Below the pieces are notes generated by a model. That model did not search any database. It was given only the letters and a program-made list of their open reading frames with translations, and was not told the DNA's origin. 64,000 bases of DNA from Gillisella vitis. Its GTDB lineage: Bacteria > Pseudomonadota > Alphaproteobacteria > Rhizobiales > Rhizobiaceae. Position numbers and translations under genes: made by a program. Each line of letters begins with the position of its first letter. The stretch's first letter is position 1. This document shows positions 54,023 through 63,180 of this stretch, one piece after another. The stretch covers positions 62,001 to 126,000 of the forward strand of contig WPHV01000006.1 of NCBI GenBank assembly GCA_009744235.1, written 5' to 3'.

Positions 54023-55371
54023 GATCGCTGCGCCTCAGGGTCGCGGTCGGCTCCTTCCTGGCAATCGGGCTGGCGCTGATGGTCCTTTGGTTCTCTGTCG
54101 GTTATTTGTTCATCAACTATGTCGGTCAGCAATTCAAAACCGAGATGAATGTCACTACCAATACCATTGCATCCCGTCTCAAGGTGGAAAATGGCAAGAT
54201 TGAGATCGTCTCACCACCGGCAGATCCCCGTTTTTCCACCGTCAGCGGCGGGCGTTACTGGCAGGTATGGACGCCTGATGGCCGCAGCCTGCGGTCGCGG
54301 TCGCTCTGGGATGTGGAACTGCCCAGAACTGGATTGCATCAGGAAGGTCCATTCGATTTCAGTCGCGCGCAGGGGCCAGATGGCGAGGATATTTTACTGC
54401 TCCGCAGCGAAATCAAAATCTCGGATGAGGGCATAGACTATCCGGTTATCATCTATGCCGGCTTTCCTTTGGCCAATCTGATGGAGCCGCTCGATCAGCA
54501 TCGGGAGCGCTCGCGTTCCGTCATGCTGATCACCGCCCTGGTTCTGTTAGGCGCGGCGCTGCTCCAGGCTAGGGTCATTTTGCAGCCGCTGACGCGCGTG
54601 CGACATCAGGTGTCGATGGTCCGGGCCGGCCAGTTGCGGGTCATGGATGACGGCGTGCCGATTGAAGTGATGCCGCTTGTCGAGGAAATCAATCTTTTGC
54701 TCACCGAACGGCAGCACGCGATCGAGAAGGCGCGCAGCAGAGCTAGCGATCTGGCGCATGGGTTGAAAACACCGCTGACGGTGTTGGCGCAAATGGTGCA
54801 GCATTTGCCGTCCGCCGAGCGTGAAGCGGCTTTCGAGCAAATCAACCTGGTACGCCAGCGGGCGGACCGGCAATTGCAGGCTGCCCGCCTTGGTGTCGAG
54901 CAGATGCAGGTAACCGACATGGAAGGTCTGATAGGCAAACTGGTCAAGGTTCTTGACCCGATTGCCCGGGCGCGGGACCTTGTCTGGGATGTCGAGGTGG
55001 AGCCAGGCTTGGCGATTGAGGCCGACGCTGCCGATCTTGCCGAAGCAATCGGCAACATTCTCGACAATGCAACGAAATGGGCCTCCTCGGTCATTCACGT
55101 CCGCGCGTTTGGGGATCGGGATATGGCGATGATCGTCATTGATGATGACGGGCCAGGTGTGCGCCCGCAAGACCGGCAGCAGGTGCTTCGCCGGGGCGAA
55201 TTTCTGGACGCAGACCAAGGCGGTTCCGGTCTGGGCCTGGCAATCTGCGCCGATATCATGACCGCTTACGGCGGCAATCTCAGCCTGGATCAGGCCGATA
55301 TTGGCGGCTTGCTTGTCACGCTGCAATTTCCCCGCAACGGTGGCCGTCAGATCCCAGCTCACCCGATCTAA
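54016..55371 (+). CDS. Sensor histidine kinase
   Basis: 451 residues. Membrane helices at about 10-34 and 169-189 enclose a periplasmic sensor domain of about 130 residues (including RYWQVWTPDGRSLRSRSLWD). A HAMP-like region follows. The H-box SDLAHGLKTPLTVLAQM carries H248; the ATPase domain shows the N-box (EAIGNILDNATKWA), G1 DDDGPGV and G2 GGSGLGLAI. It should phosphorylate the upstream response regulator. PhoQ-type architecture; the signal is unknown. Confidence 0.95.
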   Translation: MLRSLRLRVAVGSFLAIGLALMVLWFSVGYLFINYVGQQFKTEMNVTTNTIASRLKVENGKIEIVSPPADPRFSTVSGGRYWQVWTPDGRSLRSRSLWDVELPRTGLHQEGPFDFSRAQGPDGEDILLLRSEIKISDEGIDYPVIIYAGFPLANLMEPLDQHRERSRSVMLITALVLLGAALLQARVILQPLTRVRHQVSMVRAGQLRVMDDGVPIEVMPLVEEINLLLTERQHAIEKARSRASDLAHGLKTPLTVLAQMVQHLPSAEREAAFEQINLVRQRADRQLQAARLGVEQMQVTDMEGLIGKLVKVLDPIARARDLVWDVEVEPGLAIEADAADLAEAIGNILDNATKWASSVIHVRAFGDRDMAMIVIDDDGPGVRPQDRQQVLRRGEFLDADQGGSGLGLAICADIMTAYGGNLSLDQADIGGLLVTLQFPRNGGRQIPAHPI

Positions 55372-55598
55372 CGGTGGGACACTTGGCCTGGATAATTGGC
55401 TTATGCCGTCGATTTTCTGGTGTCAGCAGGCCACAAAAGCGATTTTTGCCTCACACACTTGAATCCCGTTGCACTTTGCCGGGCCTGCGGTTATAAGCGC
55501 CCGTCCGAACGGTCCGGCAGGGCATGCCGTGGCCGTTCTTTATGCTTGAAAACAGGCCTCGTCTGCCTGTTTCGATACAAGAACAATGGAGTAGCAAA

Positions 55599-55802
55599 AT
55601 GCCCAAGATGAAGACGAAGTCCTCCGCCAAGAAGCGGTTCAAGATCACTGCCTCCGGCAAGGTCCTGGCTGCTGCCGCTGGCAAGCGTCACGGCATGATC
55701 AAGCGGTCCAACAAGTTCATCCGCAATGCACGCGGAACGATGGTACTTGCCGAAGCAGACGGCAAGAAAGTCATCAAGAACTACCTGCCTAACGGTCTCT
55801 GA
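55599..55802 (+). CDS. rpmI: 50S ribosomal protein L35
   Basis: 67 residues: [20 protein letters not shown], then [20 protein letters not shown]. Standard L35 length and motifs. The upstream frame to 55524 is noncoding leader. 39 nt upstream of rplT. Confidence 0.97.
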   Translation: MPKMKTKSSAKKRFKITASGKVLAAAAGKRHGMIKRSNKFIRNARGTMVLAEADGKKVIKNYLPNGL

Positions 55803-55841
55803 GACCCTTTCGCTTTTTGGATCATTTAAGGAGATCATGAC

Positions 55842-56246
55842 ATGTCACGCGTAAAACGCGGCGTTGCCGCTCATGCCAAGCACAAAAAGGTTCTGAAGGC
55901 CGCCAAGGGCTTTTATGGCCGCCGCAAGAACACCATCCGCGCTGCAAAGGCTGCGGTGGATCGTTCCAAGCAGTTCGCCTACCGCGACCGCAAGGTCAAC
56001 AAGCGCAACTTCCGCGCCCTGTGGATTCAGCGTATCAACGCTGCTGTCCGCGAATCTGGCCTGACCTATGGCCGCTTCATCGACGGCCTGAACAAGGCTG
56101 GCATTGAAGTTGACCGTAAGGTTCTGTCCGACATGGCCATCCATGAACCGGCAGCTTTCGGCGCGCTGGTTGAAGCCTCCAAGAAGGCTCTGTCCTACCT
56201 GAAGGACACCGGCACGAAGAACGAATTTGAGACCGCGGTTAAGTAA
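55842..56246 (+). CDS. rplT: 50S ribosomal protein L20
   Basis: 134 residues: [20 protein letters not shown] and [20 protein letters not shown], with conserved [20 protein letters not shown]. It binds 23S rRNA early in 50S assembly and in E. coli represses its own operon. AAGGAGATCATGAC precedes the ATG. Its cognate infC lies about 4 kb upstream, separated by other genes. Confidence 0.98.
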   Translation: MSRVKRGVAAHAKHKKVLKAAKGFYGRRKNTIRAAKAAVDRSKQFAYRDRKVNKRNFRALWIQRINAAVRESGLTYGRFIDGLNKAGIEVDRKVLSDMAIHEPAAFGALVEASKKALSYLKDTGTKNEFETAVK

Positions 56247-56280
56247 CCAGCGCGTCCCAAACTGAAATTTGGTATTGGGA

Positions 56281-56320
56281 AACCCGCGCTGGGAGAACTG
56301 GCGCGGGTTTTTTCTTTTTT
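56281..56320 (+). terminator. Rho-independent terminator after rplT
   Basis: AACCCGCGC (56281-56289) and GCGCGGGTT (56301-56309) followed by a T-rich tract to 56320. Confidence 0.88.
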
Positions 56321-56372
56321 ATTTGATACTGGCGATACATCCGCTGGCGGAACATGGGCAGGAAAGACAACA

Positions 56373-57458
56373 ATGTCCGATCTTGAGAGTTTGAAAACAT
56401 CCCTTCTGGCCGACATTTCTGCCGCCAGCGACGAGGCGGGCATTGAAGCTGTGCGTCTGTCCGCCATGGGCAAGAAAGGCGCGGTCTCCGAGCTTTTGAA
56501 AACGCTTGGCTCCATGACGCCAGAAGAGCGCCAGACCCGTGGCGCCGCGATCAACGCGCTGAAAAACGAGATCACCGAACAGCTGACCGCCAAGAAAACC
56601 GAGCTGAAGGATGCCGCCATCAATGCGCGGCTGAAGGCTGAAACGCTGGATGTGTCGCTGCCCGTGCGCTCGTCGCCTGCCGAGCGTGGTCGTATTCATC
56701 CGATCAGCCAGATCATTGACGAAATCACCGCCATCTTTGCCGATATGGGCTTTTCCATTGCCGAAGGCCCGGATATCGAAACAGACCACTATAATTTCAC
56801 GGCGCTGAACTTCCCCGAGGGCCATCCGGCCCGCGAAATGCATGACACATTCTTCCTCCAGCCCGACGCTAATGGCGAGCGCAAAGTGCTGCGCACCCAT
56901 ACATCGCCGGTGCAGGTGCGCACCATGGAAGCGCAAAAGCCACCGATCCGCATCGTTATTCCGGGCAAGACCTACCGACAGGATTCCGACGCCACCCATT
57001 CGCCGATGTTCCATCAGGTCGAAGGTCTGGTGATTGACAAGACCGCCAATGTTGGCCATCTGCGCTGGGTTCTGGAGGAATTTTGCAAGGCCTTCTTTGA
57101 AGTCGATAGCGTCACGATGCGCTTTCGCCCGTCGTTCTTCCCGTTCACGGAACCATCGTTTGAGGTGGACATCCAGTGCGACCGCTCCTCTGGCCCGATT
57201 GTTAAATTCGGCGAAGGCAAGGACTGGATGGAAATCCTCGGCTGCGGCATGGTCCACCCCAACGTGCTGCGCGCCGGCGGCCTCGACCCCGATGAATACC
57301 AGGGCTTTGCCTGGGGCATGGGCCTCGACCGCATCGCCATGCTGAAATACGGCATGCCGGACCTGCGCGACTTTTTCAACGCCGACGTCCGCTGGATGAA
57401 CCACTACGGTTTTCGTCCATTGGATGTGCCGACATTGTTTGGTGGATTGAGCGTTTGA
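56373..57458 (+). CDS. pheS: Phenylalanyl-tRNA synthetase alpha subunit
   Basis: 361 residues. The N-terminal coiled coil ([20 protein letters not shown]) is followed by the class II catalytic core: motif 1 region [20 protein letters not shown], motif 2 area [20 protein letters not shown], and motif 3 [20 protein letters not shown]. The alpha2beta2 enzyme charges tRNA-Phe. It is normally followed immediately by pheT; here another gene is interposed, with TGATG overlap. Confidence 0.98.
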   Translation: MSDLESLKTSLLADISAASDEAGIEAVRLSAMGKKGAVSELLKTLGSMTPEERQTRGAAINALKNEITEQLTAKKTELKDAAINARLKAETLDVSLPVRSSPAERGRIHPISQIIDEITAIFADMGFSIAEGPDIETDHYNFTALNFPEGHPAREMHDTFFLQPDANGERKVLRTHTSPVQVRTMEAQKPPIRIVIPGKTYRQDSDATHSPMFHQVEGLVIDKTANVGHLRWVLEEFCKAFFEVDSVTMRFRPSFFPFTEPSFEVDIQCDRSSGPIVKFGEGKDWMEILGCGMVHPNVLRAGGLDPDEYQGFAWGMGLDRIAMLKYGMPDLRDFFNADVRWMNHYGFRPLDVPTLFGGLSV

Positions 57459-57877
57459 TGGAGCAAGCTGTCCTCACCGCATCGCTAACGTTAACAAGTG
57501 CTGTGATTGGCGGGGCTGTTGTCGCTTGGCTTACACATTTATTGTCTTCCAGAAGAGAGAAGTACAATAAAAGACGTGAGCTGATCGTGAAGTACCTGCT
57601 TGAAACGTATGATGCTATTGCTACACCGTCCTTTGTGAGTCCGCAGGACGAAATGCAGGCGATTGAGCGTGCTGTTGATAGAGTTCAGGTTTTCGGTGAT
57701 CCAGAGCTTTTAAGATTAACGAAGAAATACAGTGATGATCTTAAGGTAGATGGAAGTTCAAATACTACTGAATTGATGAAGTACGTGAGATCTCAAATTC
57801 GGCGTGAGCTAGGGCTAACGCCAACTTCTGAAGATTTTACGATCTTGAGATTCCACGAGTTGAGAGAAAAGCAATGA
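57458..57877 (+). CDS. Membrane-anchored ORFan inserted between pheS and pheT
   Basis: 139 residues starting [20 protein letters not shown]. One N-terminal hydrophobic helix (about 6-29) is followed by basic residues ([20 protein letters not shown]) and a charged, mainly helical cytosolic domain ending FHELREKQ. The ATG overlaps the pheS stop (TGATG) and its own stop overlaps the pheT ATG (ATGA), so it is fully embedded in the operon. GC is visibly lower than in pheS and pheT (many AAA, GAT, TTA codons), suggesting later insertion. No family recognised. Confidence 0.75.
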   Translation: MEQAVLTASLTLTSAVIGGAVVAWLTHLLSSRREKYNKRRELIVKYLLETYDAIATPSFVSPQDEMQAIERAVDRVQVFGDPELLRLTKKYSDDLKVDGSSNTTELMKYVRSQIRRELGLTPTSEDFTILRFHELREKQ

Positions 57878-60312
57878 AATTCACACTCTCCTGGTTGAAA
57901 GACCATCTGGACACCGATGCCACGCTGGATCAGGTCTGCGAGCGCCTTACCGCCATTGGCCTTGAAGTTGAGGATGTTGATGACAAGGCGGCCTATAAAC
58001 CGTTTGTAATTGCCAAGATTTTGAGCGCAGAAAAACATCCATCTGCGGATCGTCTGAAAGTTTTGTCGGTTGATGCTGGTGATGGCAAGCCCGTTCAGGT
58101 CGTATGCGGCGCGCCGAATGCGCGGGCGGGCTTGATTGGCGCGTTTGGCCGTCCGGGCATGTATGTGCCGGGGCTGGATGTGACACTGGCTGTCGGCAAT
58201 ATTCGTGGCGTGGAAAGCCACGGCATGATGTGTTCTGAAAAAGAACTCAACATGTCTGATAACCACGATGGCATTATCGATCTGCCCGAAGATGCGCCTG
58301 TTGGTACCTCTTTCGCCGCCTATGCCGGCATTGATGATCCGGTCATCGAGATCAATCTCACGCCCAACCGGCCCGATTGCACCAGCATTTACGGCATTGC
58401 CCGTGATCTGGCCGCCTCCGGCCTTGGCACGTTGAAGCAGCCAAAGGTTCCAAGCTTTGCGGTGGAAGGCGAGACTTCGGTTGAGGTGAAGCTGGAGCTG
58501 GATGATGCCAAGCTTTGCCCCGGCTTTGCCTATCGCCTCGTGCGCGGTGTCAAAAACGGCCCAAGCCCGGTCTGGATGCAAAAGCGGCTGATTGCCATTG
58601 GCCTGCGCCCCATCTCTGCGCTGGTGGATGTGACCAATTACATGACCTTTGATCAAGGTCGGCCCATGCATGTGTTTGATGCCGATAAGGTCAAGGGTGC
58701 GCTCACGGTTCGCCGTGCCAAGGATGGCGAGGAAATTCTCGCCCTCGACACCCGCACCTATAAGTTGACACCCAACACCGTAGTGATTGCCGATGACAAT
58801 GGCTTAGAGTCCGGGGGCGTTGAATCCATTGGCGGCATCATGGGCGGCGAGCATTCCGGCTGCGATGAAAACACCAGTAACGTGCTGATTGAATCGGCCC
58901 TGTGGGACCCGATCAACATTGCTAAATCGGGCCGCTCGCTCGGCATCATCACTGATGCCCGCTATCGGTTTGAGCGCGGTGTTGACCCGGACTATATGGT
59001 GCCCGGCCTTGAGCGCACCACCGAACTGGTGCTGGAGATGTGCGGCGGAAAGGCTGCAAGCTCCAAGGTGGTTGGCTATCAGGGTCACAGCAAAAAGGTG
59101 GTTGATTTCCCATTCTCGGAAGTCAAGCGCCTCACAGGACTTAATGTCTCCACCGAGGAATCCCGTACCATCCTCACCGGCCTTGGCTTTGAGGTGTCTG
59201 GCGAGGGCGACGTGGTCAAGGTGGCCGTGCCATCGTGGCGGCCGGATGTGGACGGCAAGGCCGATCTGGTGGAAGAGGTCATGCGGATGCATGGCGTGGA
59301 TAAGATCACGCCAGAGCCGCTGCCATCCATGGGCGCGGTCAACAGCAAGATCCTCACCACCTTGCAGATCCGCACCCGCACAGCACGGCGGGCGCTTGCC
59401 AGCCGTGGCATGATGGAAGCGGTAACGTGGTCATTCATCTCGGCAGAACAGGCCGCACTGTTTGGCGGCGGTAGCGCAGCGCTGAAACTGGTCAACCCGA
59501 TTGCCGCTGATATGTCAGACATGCGCCCATCGTTGCTGCCGGGTCTGCTCACCGCTGCCCAGCGCAATGCCGACCGTGGCTTTGGCGATGTGGCGATTTT
59601 CGAAGTCTCCGGCACCTATGAAGGCGATACGCCAGAAGGTCAGCGCCGCGTGGCAGGTGGCGTGCGCCGTGGCACGGCATCGCTCGCAGGTGCTGGTCGC
59701 ATGTGGTCCAACGCTGCCAAGGGCGGCGGCAAGCCAGTGGATGTCTATGACGCCAAGGCCGATGCGTTGGCCGTGCTGGAAGCCTGCGGCCTGCCGATGG
59801 GCAATGTGCAGATCGAGCAGGGTGGCCCGGAATGGTACCATCCGGGCCGCTCCGGCACCATCAAGATGGGTCCAAAGGTCGTGCTCGGCTACTTTGGTGA
59901 GTTCCACCCCAAGACGCTGGCCGCATTGGATGTTTCCGGTGCGCTCTGCGGCTTTGAGATCTATCTTGATGCCATGCAGGAGCCAAAGAAGAAGGCCACC
60001 CGCACCAAGCCTGCGCTGGATCTCTCGCCCTTGCAGATGGTGAAGCGCGATTTCGCCTTTGTGGTCGAAAAACAGGTTGAAGCGGGCGCGATCATCAAGG
60101 CTGCCACCAGCGCCGACCGCAAGCTGATCACGGGCGTCAACGTGTTTGACGTGTTTGAAGGGGCAAGCGTTGGCGAAGGCAAGAAATCGGTGGCCATTGA
60201 AGTGCTGATCCAACCATCGGACAAGACCCTGACCGATGAGGATTTTGACGCGCTGACCAAGAAGATCGTCGGCAATGTGGAGAAGACCACAGGCGGTGCT
60301 TTACGCGCCTGA
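57874..60312 (+). CDS. pheT: Phenylalanyl-tRNA synthetase beta subunit
   Basis: 812 residues. In order: N-terminal tRNA-binding EMAP-like domain (about 40-150, [20 protein letters not shown]), B3/B4 domain ([20 protein letters not shown]), B5 domain ([20 protein letters not shown]), catalytic-like core ([20 protein letters not shown]), and C-terminal FDX-ACB anticodon-binding domain ([20 protein letters not shown]). The editing site lies in B3/B4. The start overlaps the preceding gene by 4 nt. Confidence 0.97.
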   Translation: MKFTLSWLKDHLDTDATLDQVCERLTAIGLEVEDVDDKAAYKPFVIAKILSAEKHPSADRLKVLSVDAGDGKPVQVVCGAPNARAGLIGAFGRPGMYVPGLDVTLAVGNIRGVESHGMMCSEKELNMSDNHDGIIDLPEDAPVGTSFAAYAGIDDPVIEINLTPNRPDCTSIYGIARDLAASGLGTLKQPKVPSFAVEGETSVEVKLELDDAKLCPGFAYRLVRGVKNGPSPVWMQKRLIAIGLRPISALVDVTNYMTFDQGRPMHVFDADKVKGALTVRRAKDGEEILALDTRTYKLTPNTVVIADDNGLESGGVESIGGIMGGEHSGCDENTSNVLIESALWDPINIAKSGRSLGIITDARYRFERGVDPDYMVPGLERTTELVLEMCGGKAASSKVVGYQGHSKKVVDFPFSEVKRLTGLNVSTEESRTILTGLGFEVSGEGDVVKVAVPSWRPDVDGKADLVEEVMRMHGVDKITPEPLPSMGAVNSKILTTLQIRTRTARRALASRGMMEAVTWSFISAEQAALFGGGSAALKLVNPIAADMSDMRPSLLPGLLTAAQRNADRGFGDVAIFEVSGTYEGDTPEGQRRVAGGVRRGTASLAGAGRMWSNAAKGGGKPVDVYDAKADALAVLEACGLPMGNVQIEQGGPEWYHPGRSGTIKMGPKVVLGYFGEFHPKTLAALDVSGALCGFEIYLDAMQEPKKKATRTKPALDLSPLQMVKRDFAFVVEKQVEAGAIIKAATSADRKLITGVNVFDVFEGASVGEGKKSVAIEVLIQPSDKTLTDEDFDALTKKIVGNVEKTTGGALRA

Positions 60313-60334
60313 CACCTGTCTTCAGGGCCAGGTG

Positions 60335-60400
60335 GCGGGGACTTTGTCCCGCTGTTTTTATCGTGATTGTAAAAACCCCTCGAATATTTCGAGGGGTTTT
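60335..60400. terminator. Double terminator after pheT
   Basis: A first stem GCGGGGA / TCCCGC (about 60335-60352) with a following T-run, and a second AAAACCCCTCGAA / TTCGAGGGGTTTT (60372-60400) that can work in both directions. Confidence 0.85.
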
Positions 60401-60439
60401 GCGTTTCTCAGGTTTTCAACACAGTCAGACGCCTAATAC

Positions 60440-60556
60440 CAAGTCTCGAAGATGCTCACGCATCCTCGACTTGAAAAATTGAAAATATCTCAAATGCGCC
60501 AGAGGCTTGAGATATTTTCAAATGGAATACGAAGAGTCATTTTCAATGAACCTTCG
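60440..60556. repeat. Unusual compound palindromic element
   Basis: TGAAAATATCTCAA (60480-60493) and TTGAGATATTTTCA (60507-60520) form a perfect 14-bp dyad around a 13-nt loop. Next to it, ATACGAAG and CTTCGTAT (about 60526-60556) form a second dyad. Upstream lies CTCGAAGATGC / GCATCCTCGA-like symmetry. The composition differs from the RIME elements elsewhere in the window. It lies at the 3' end of the BA14K-like gene. Confidence 0.6.
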
Positions 60557-60562
60557 TATAAA

Positions 60563-60970
60563 TCATCGGAATGGTGAGCGGCAGACCCGCATGCGGCCAT
60601 CCCCGGCGATGTAGCGGTTGGTTTGTGGATCATAGGACCGATAGCGATCCATGCACCAGCGGATATGGCGGTTCGATACCCGCGGCGGTGGCGCTGGACG
60701 GTAGTAACCTGGTGGCGGAGGTGCTGGGCGATAATAGCCGGGTGGCGGCGGTACTGGCCGGTAATAACCTGGCGGTGGTGGCGGCGGCCTGCCGTAATCG
60801 GGCCGGTCATAGCAACCATAGACGTCGCAGACATAGCGGATATCGATGACTTGGGATGGGTTGCCGCTCGGCGGGGCCATGGCAAACGGCATGGTCGCCG
60901 ATGCGACAGCGGGCAGGCTGCCGACAAGGACGAACGCAACCCCAGCCAAGGCATTGCGGAACACTGGCAT
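60563..60970 (-). CDS. BA14K-like secreted protein with Pro/Tyr repeats
   Basis: 135 residues from the ATG at 60970 (MPVFRNALAGVAFVLVGSLP, a signal peptide ending ASA), preceded by GAGGAGGCGTAGA. A central low-complexity repeat GYYRPxPPPP occurs about three times. The C-terminus HIRWCMDRYRSYDPQTNRYI, with GDGRMRVCRSPFR, matches the BA14K (PF07886) domain, a small disulfide-containing surface module of Rhizobiales with lectin-like reputation. Function unknown. Confidence 0.88.
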   Translation of the reverse strand: MPVFRNALAGVAFVLVGSLPAVASATMPFAMAPPSGNPSQVIDIRYVCDVYGCYDRPDYGRPPPPPPGYYRPVPPPPGYYRPAPPPPGYYRPAPPPRVSNRHIRWCMDRYRSYDPQTNRYIAGDGRMRVCRSPFR

Positions 60971-61363
60971 TCTACGCCTCCTCACACTAAAACCGGACAT
61001 GCCGAATTACATAAATCTCGTCGTCCAAGCTTCAAGGCCCAAGCTTCGAGGGTGGGGACAATTTCAAGGCAAGGCAATTTTTCTGGCGACATGATTCCAT
61101 CGGTCTTGCGCTTGCACCCATCAAAAACTCAGGCTTTCGGGCGAGATCGCTTTGTATGTTAGATAAGGCGATTATTGGCGCCAGTTTTCTCTGTTGCGCG
61201 GATTGTCTCTATTAAAACCACTAGATTCAGGTGCTTGGGCGAATGTTGAATGATGCTGCAAAATGAACGGGATAGAGGCAATCGGAAAAAAAACGGTCCT
61301 GACATGAAAACTTCAAAAACCGTGTTGACAGGCGCGGGCTGGCCTACTAAATCCCTCCTCGTC
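60971..61363. other. Gap between BA14K gene and tRNA-Leu
   Basis: 393 bp between divergent genes. The tRNA promoter lies at the right end (61325-61353). No gene is supported in the rest. Confidence 0.6.
61325..61353 (+). promoter_or_regulatory. Promoter of tRNA-Leu
   Basis: TTGACA (61325-61330), a 17-nt spacer and TAAATC (61348-61353), 10 nt before the mature tRNA end at 61364. Confidence 0.6.
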
Positions 61364-61450
61364 GCCCAGATGGCGGAATTGGTAGACGCGCCAGCTTCAG
61401 GTGCTGGTACTCGAAAGGGTGTGGAGGTTCGAGTCCTCTTCTGGGCACCA
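61364..61450 (+). tRNA. tRNA-Leu, anticodon CAG
   Basis: 87 nt including CCA. Acceptor GCCCAGA / TCTGGGC, D-arm TGGCGGAATTGGTAGACGCG, anticodon arm CCAGC-TTCAGGT-GCTGG with anticodon CAG, a long variable arm (TACTCGAAAGGGTGT) typical of class II tRNAs, and T-arm GAGGTTCGAGTCCTC. A terminator follows at 61488-61514. Confidence 0.97.
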
Positions 61451-61487
61451 ATTCCCAAGCCAAATCTTTGATTTGGTTTATGAATAC

Positions 61488-61514
61488 AAAAAAGCCCGGT
61501 TCGCCGGGCTTTTT
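61488..61514 (+). terminator. Terminator after tRNA-Leu
   Basis: AAAAAGCCCGG / CCGGGCTTTTT with a TTCG tetraloop and a T-run. Confidence 0.9.
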
Positions 61515-61544
61515 TGTTTTTATGCGGTTTTTCTGTTTGAGGTT

Positions 61545-61922
61545 TTATTCCCCGACATCTCTCGGATTGATGCCCGGCAGCCAGGCGCCGGTGCGCGGTT
61601 GCTCGCTGCCTGTGTAGGTAATGCCTTCATCCGTGGTGCAGCGATAGACGGTTCGCGGCATGCCGGAGCCGAGAAAATGAAAATCGCGGGTGCCGCGCCC
61701 TTGCATCAGCACGGTCTCGGTTTTGCAGCGGTAACTTGGCTGGAGGTTCTGCCGGTCGATTTCGGCCTGCGTCTTCACGCCGGGCAGGTCCTTGTAACCT
61801 TTCAAGGGCTGCGACCAGTTATCCATGGTGGGTTTCTTGTTCTGGTCGGCAAAGGCTGGTGCCGCAATGGTCAATCCTGCTGCCACCAGCGCTGCCGTCC
61901 ATCTTGCTGCTCGGTTCTGCAT
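61545..61922 (-). CDS. Small secreted protein, unknown function
   Basis: 125 residues from the ATG at 61922 (MQNRAARWTAALVAAGLTIA, ending PAFA-DQ, signal peptide), with GGAGATCGAC before it. Two cysteines in the mature part (YRCKTETVL and YRCTTDEGI) probably pair. The repeated motif YRCxT is noticeable. No family recognised. The ATG at 61952 would add an unrelated N-terminus. Confidence 0.75.
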   Translation of the reverse strand: MQNRAARWTAALVAAGLTIAAPAFADQNKKPTMDNWSQPLKGYKDLPGVKTQAEIDRQNLQPSYRCKTETVLMQGRGTRDFHFLGSGMPRTVYRCTTDEGITYTGSEQPRTGAWLPGINPRDVGE

Positions 61923-62189
61923 GTCGATCTCCATTTTCTGACACCGCGCCAAAGGAGCGGATATCCAGTCCCCTTTTCAAGCTTGTCGGATCAGGAAAAT
62001 CGGTGAGCGGTGTTCCTGACAAACAATCGATGGCCCGTTTCGTGCCTGCCCAAAGCTGGGCCTGTCTTCTCTGATATAGGAAGGCCTAAGCATGGGCAAA
62101 AGGGCATAAGGCAGGTCTTGCTGATCACGGTTTCGCCAACAGGCACCGGGTGACAATGTTCCATCAAACGCTTAGCTATGCCAAAATAC

Positions 62190-63170
62190 CTAGAACCGGT
62201 CCGAGACCCGAATCCCGGCTGGACCAAGAATAACGGCGACCAGCACCGGCAGGAAAAACAGGATCATCGGCACGGTCAGCTTTGGGGGTAGGGCGGCGGC
62301 TTTCTTTTCTGCGGCATTCATCCGCTCGTCGCGGCCCTCTTGCGCCAGAACGCGCAGGGCCTGGCCGATTGGCGTTCCGTAGCGTTCCGCCTGGATCAAC
62401 GCCTGGCAGACAGACTTGACGATTTCCAGCTGGGTTCGGTTTCCAAGGTTTTCATAGGCCGTCCGGCGGTCCTGGAGGAAGGACAGTTCCGCCGTGGTCA
62501 GCACCATTTCCTCGGCCAGCGCCGGAGATTGAGACGCCATTTCATCGGCGACACGCCGCATCGCCGCTTCCATCGACATGCCGGATTCGACGCAGATCAG
62601 CATCAGGTCCAACGCATCGGGCCAGGCTCGGCGAATTGAATGCTGCCGTTTGGTGATACGGTTGGAAATATAGATATTGGGCAGATAAAAGCCGACATAA
62701 CCCGCCACAACCGTCGCCAGGAAACGCACGGCAAACGGCCTGGACTGCATGTTGTGCAAGGCGAAGATCCAGGTGGTTGCCAGGGCCAGAAACAGGAAGG
62801 GCAGCAGGAAACGGGCCGTCAGAAACATGTTCAGGGCATTTTGGGAGCGCAAACCAGCGGTTTTCAGCCGGTCCATGGTCTTGTCGTCCACCAGCGCCTT
62901 GCGCAGGTTGAAACGCTCGACGATCTTGCGCGCCGAACTGTTATCAGTATTGCGCAGGCTGCCGCGTCCGCCCTCGCTGTTCATTCTGGCCCGCTCGCGG
63001 GCGCGGATCAGTTCGCGCTCGGAGGATACGGCCTTCATCCGCTTGTTGAGGTCACTCCGCTCCAGCAGCGGTGAAATCAGGGTGTAAAGGGTGGCAAAAA
63101 CCGCAATGGCCACCAATACGGCGATCAGCAGGGTCGGGTTGGTCAGTGTGGCGGCAAGATCGGCAGACAT
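62190..63170 (-). CDS. tadC: Tad pilus assembly protein TadC (type II secretion F family)
   Basis: 326 residues starting MSADLAATLTNPTLLIAVLV. Membrane helices near the N-terminus, two in the middle and one at the end flank the T2SSF cytosolic domain (AWPDALDLMLICVESGMSME, MRRVADEMASQSPALAEEMV). It is the second of the two inner-membrane platform proteins for Flp/Tad pili. GAGGACGTGCC precedes the ATG; an upstream in-frame ATG at 63191 overlaps tadB. Confidence 0.93.
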   Translation of the reverse strand: MSADLAATLTNPTLLIAVLVAIAVFATLYTLISPLLERSDLNKRMKAVSSERELIRARERARMNSEGGRGSLRNTDNSSARKIVERFNLRKALVDDKTMDRLKTAGLRSQNALNMFLTARFLLPFLFLALATTWIFALHNMQSRPFAVRFLATVVAGYVGFYLPNIYISNRITKRQHSIRRAWPDALDLMLICVESGMSMEAAMRRVADEMASQSPALAEEMVLTTAELSFLQDRRTAYENLGNRTQLEIVKSVCQALIQAERYGTPIGQALRVLAQEGRDERMNAAEKKAAALPPKLTVPMILFFLPVLVAVILGPAGIRVSDRF

Positions 63171-63180
63171 TGGCACGTCC

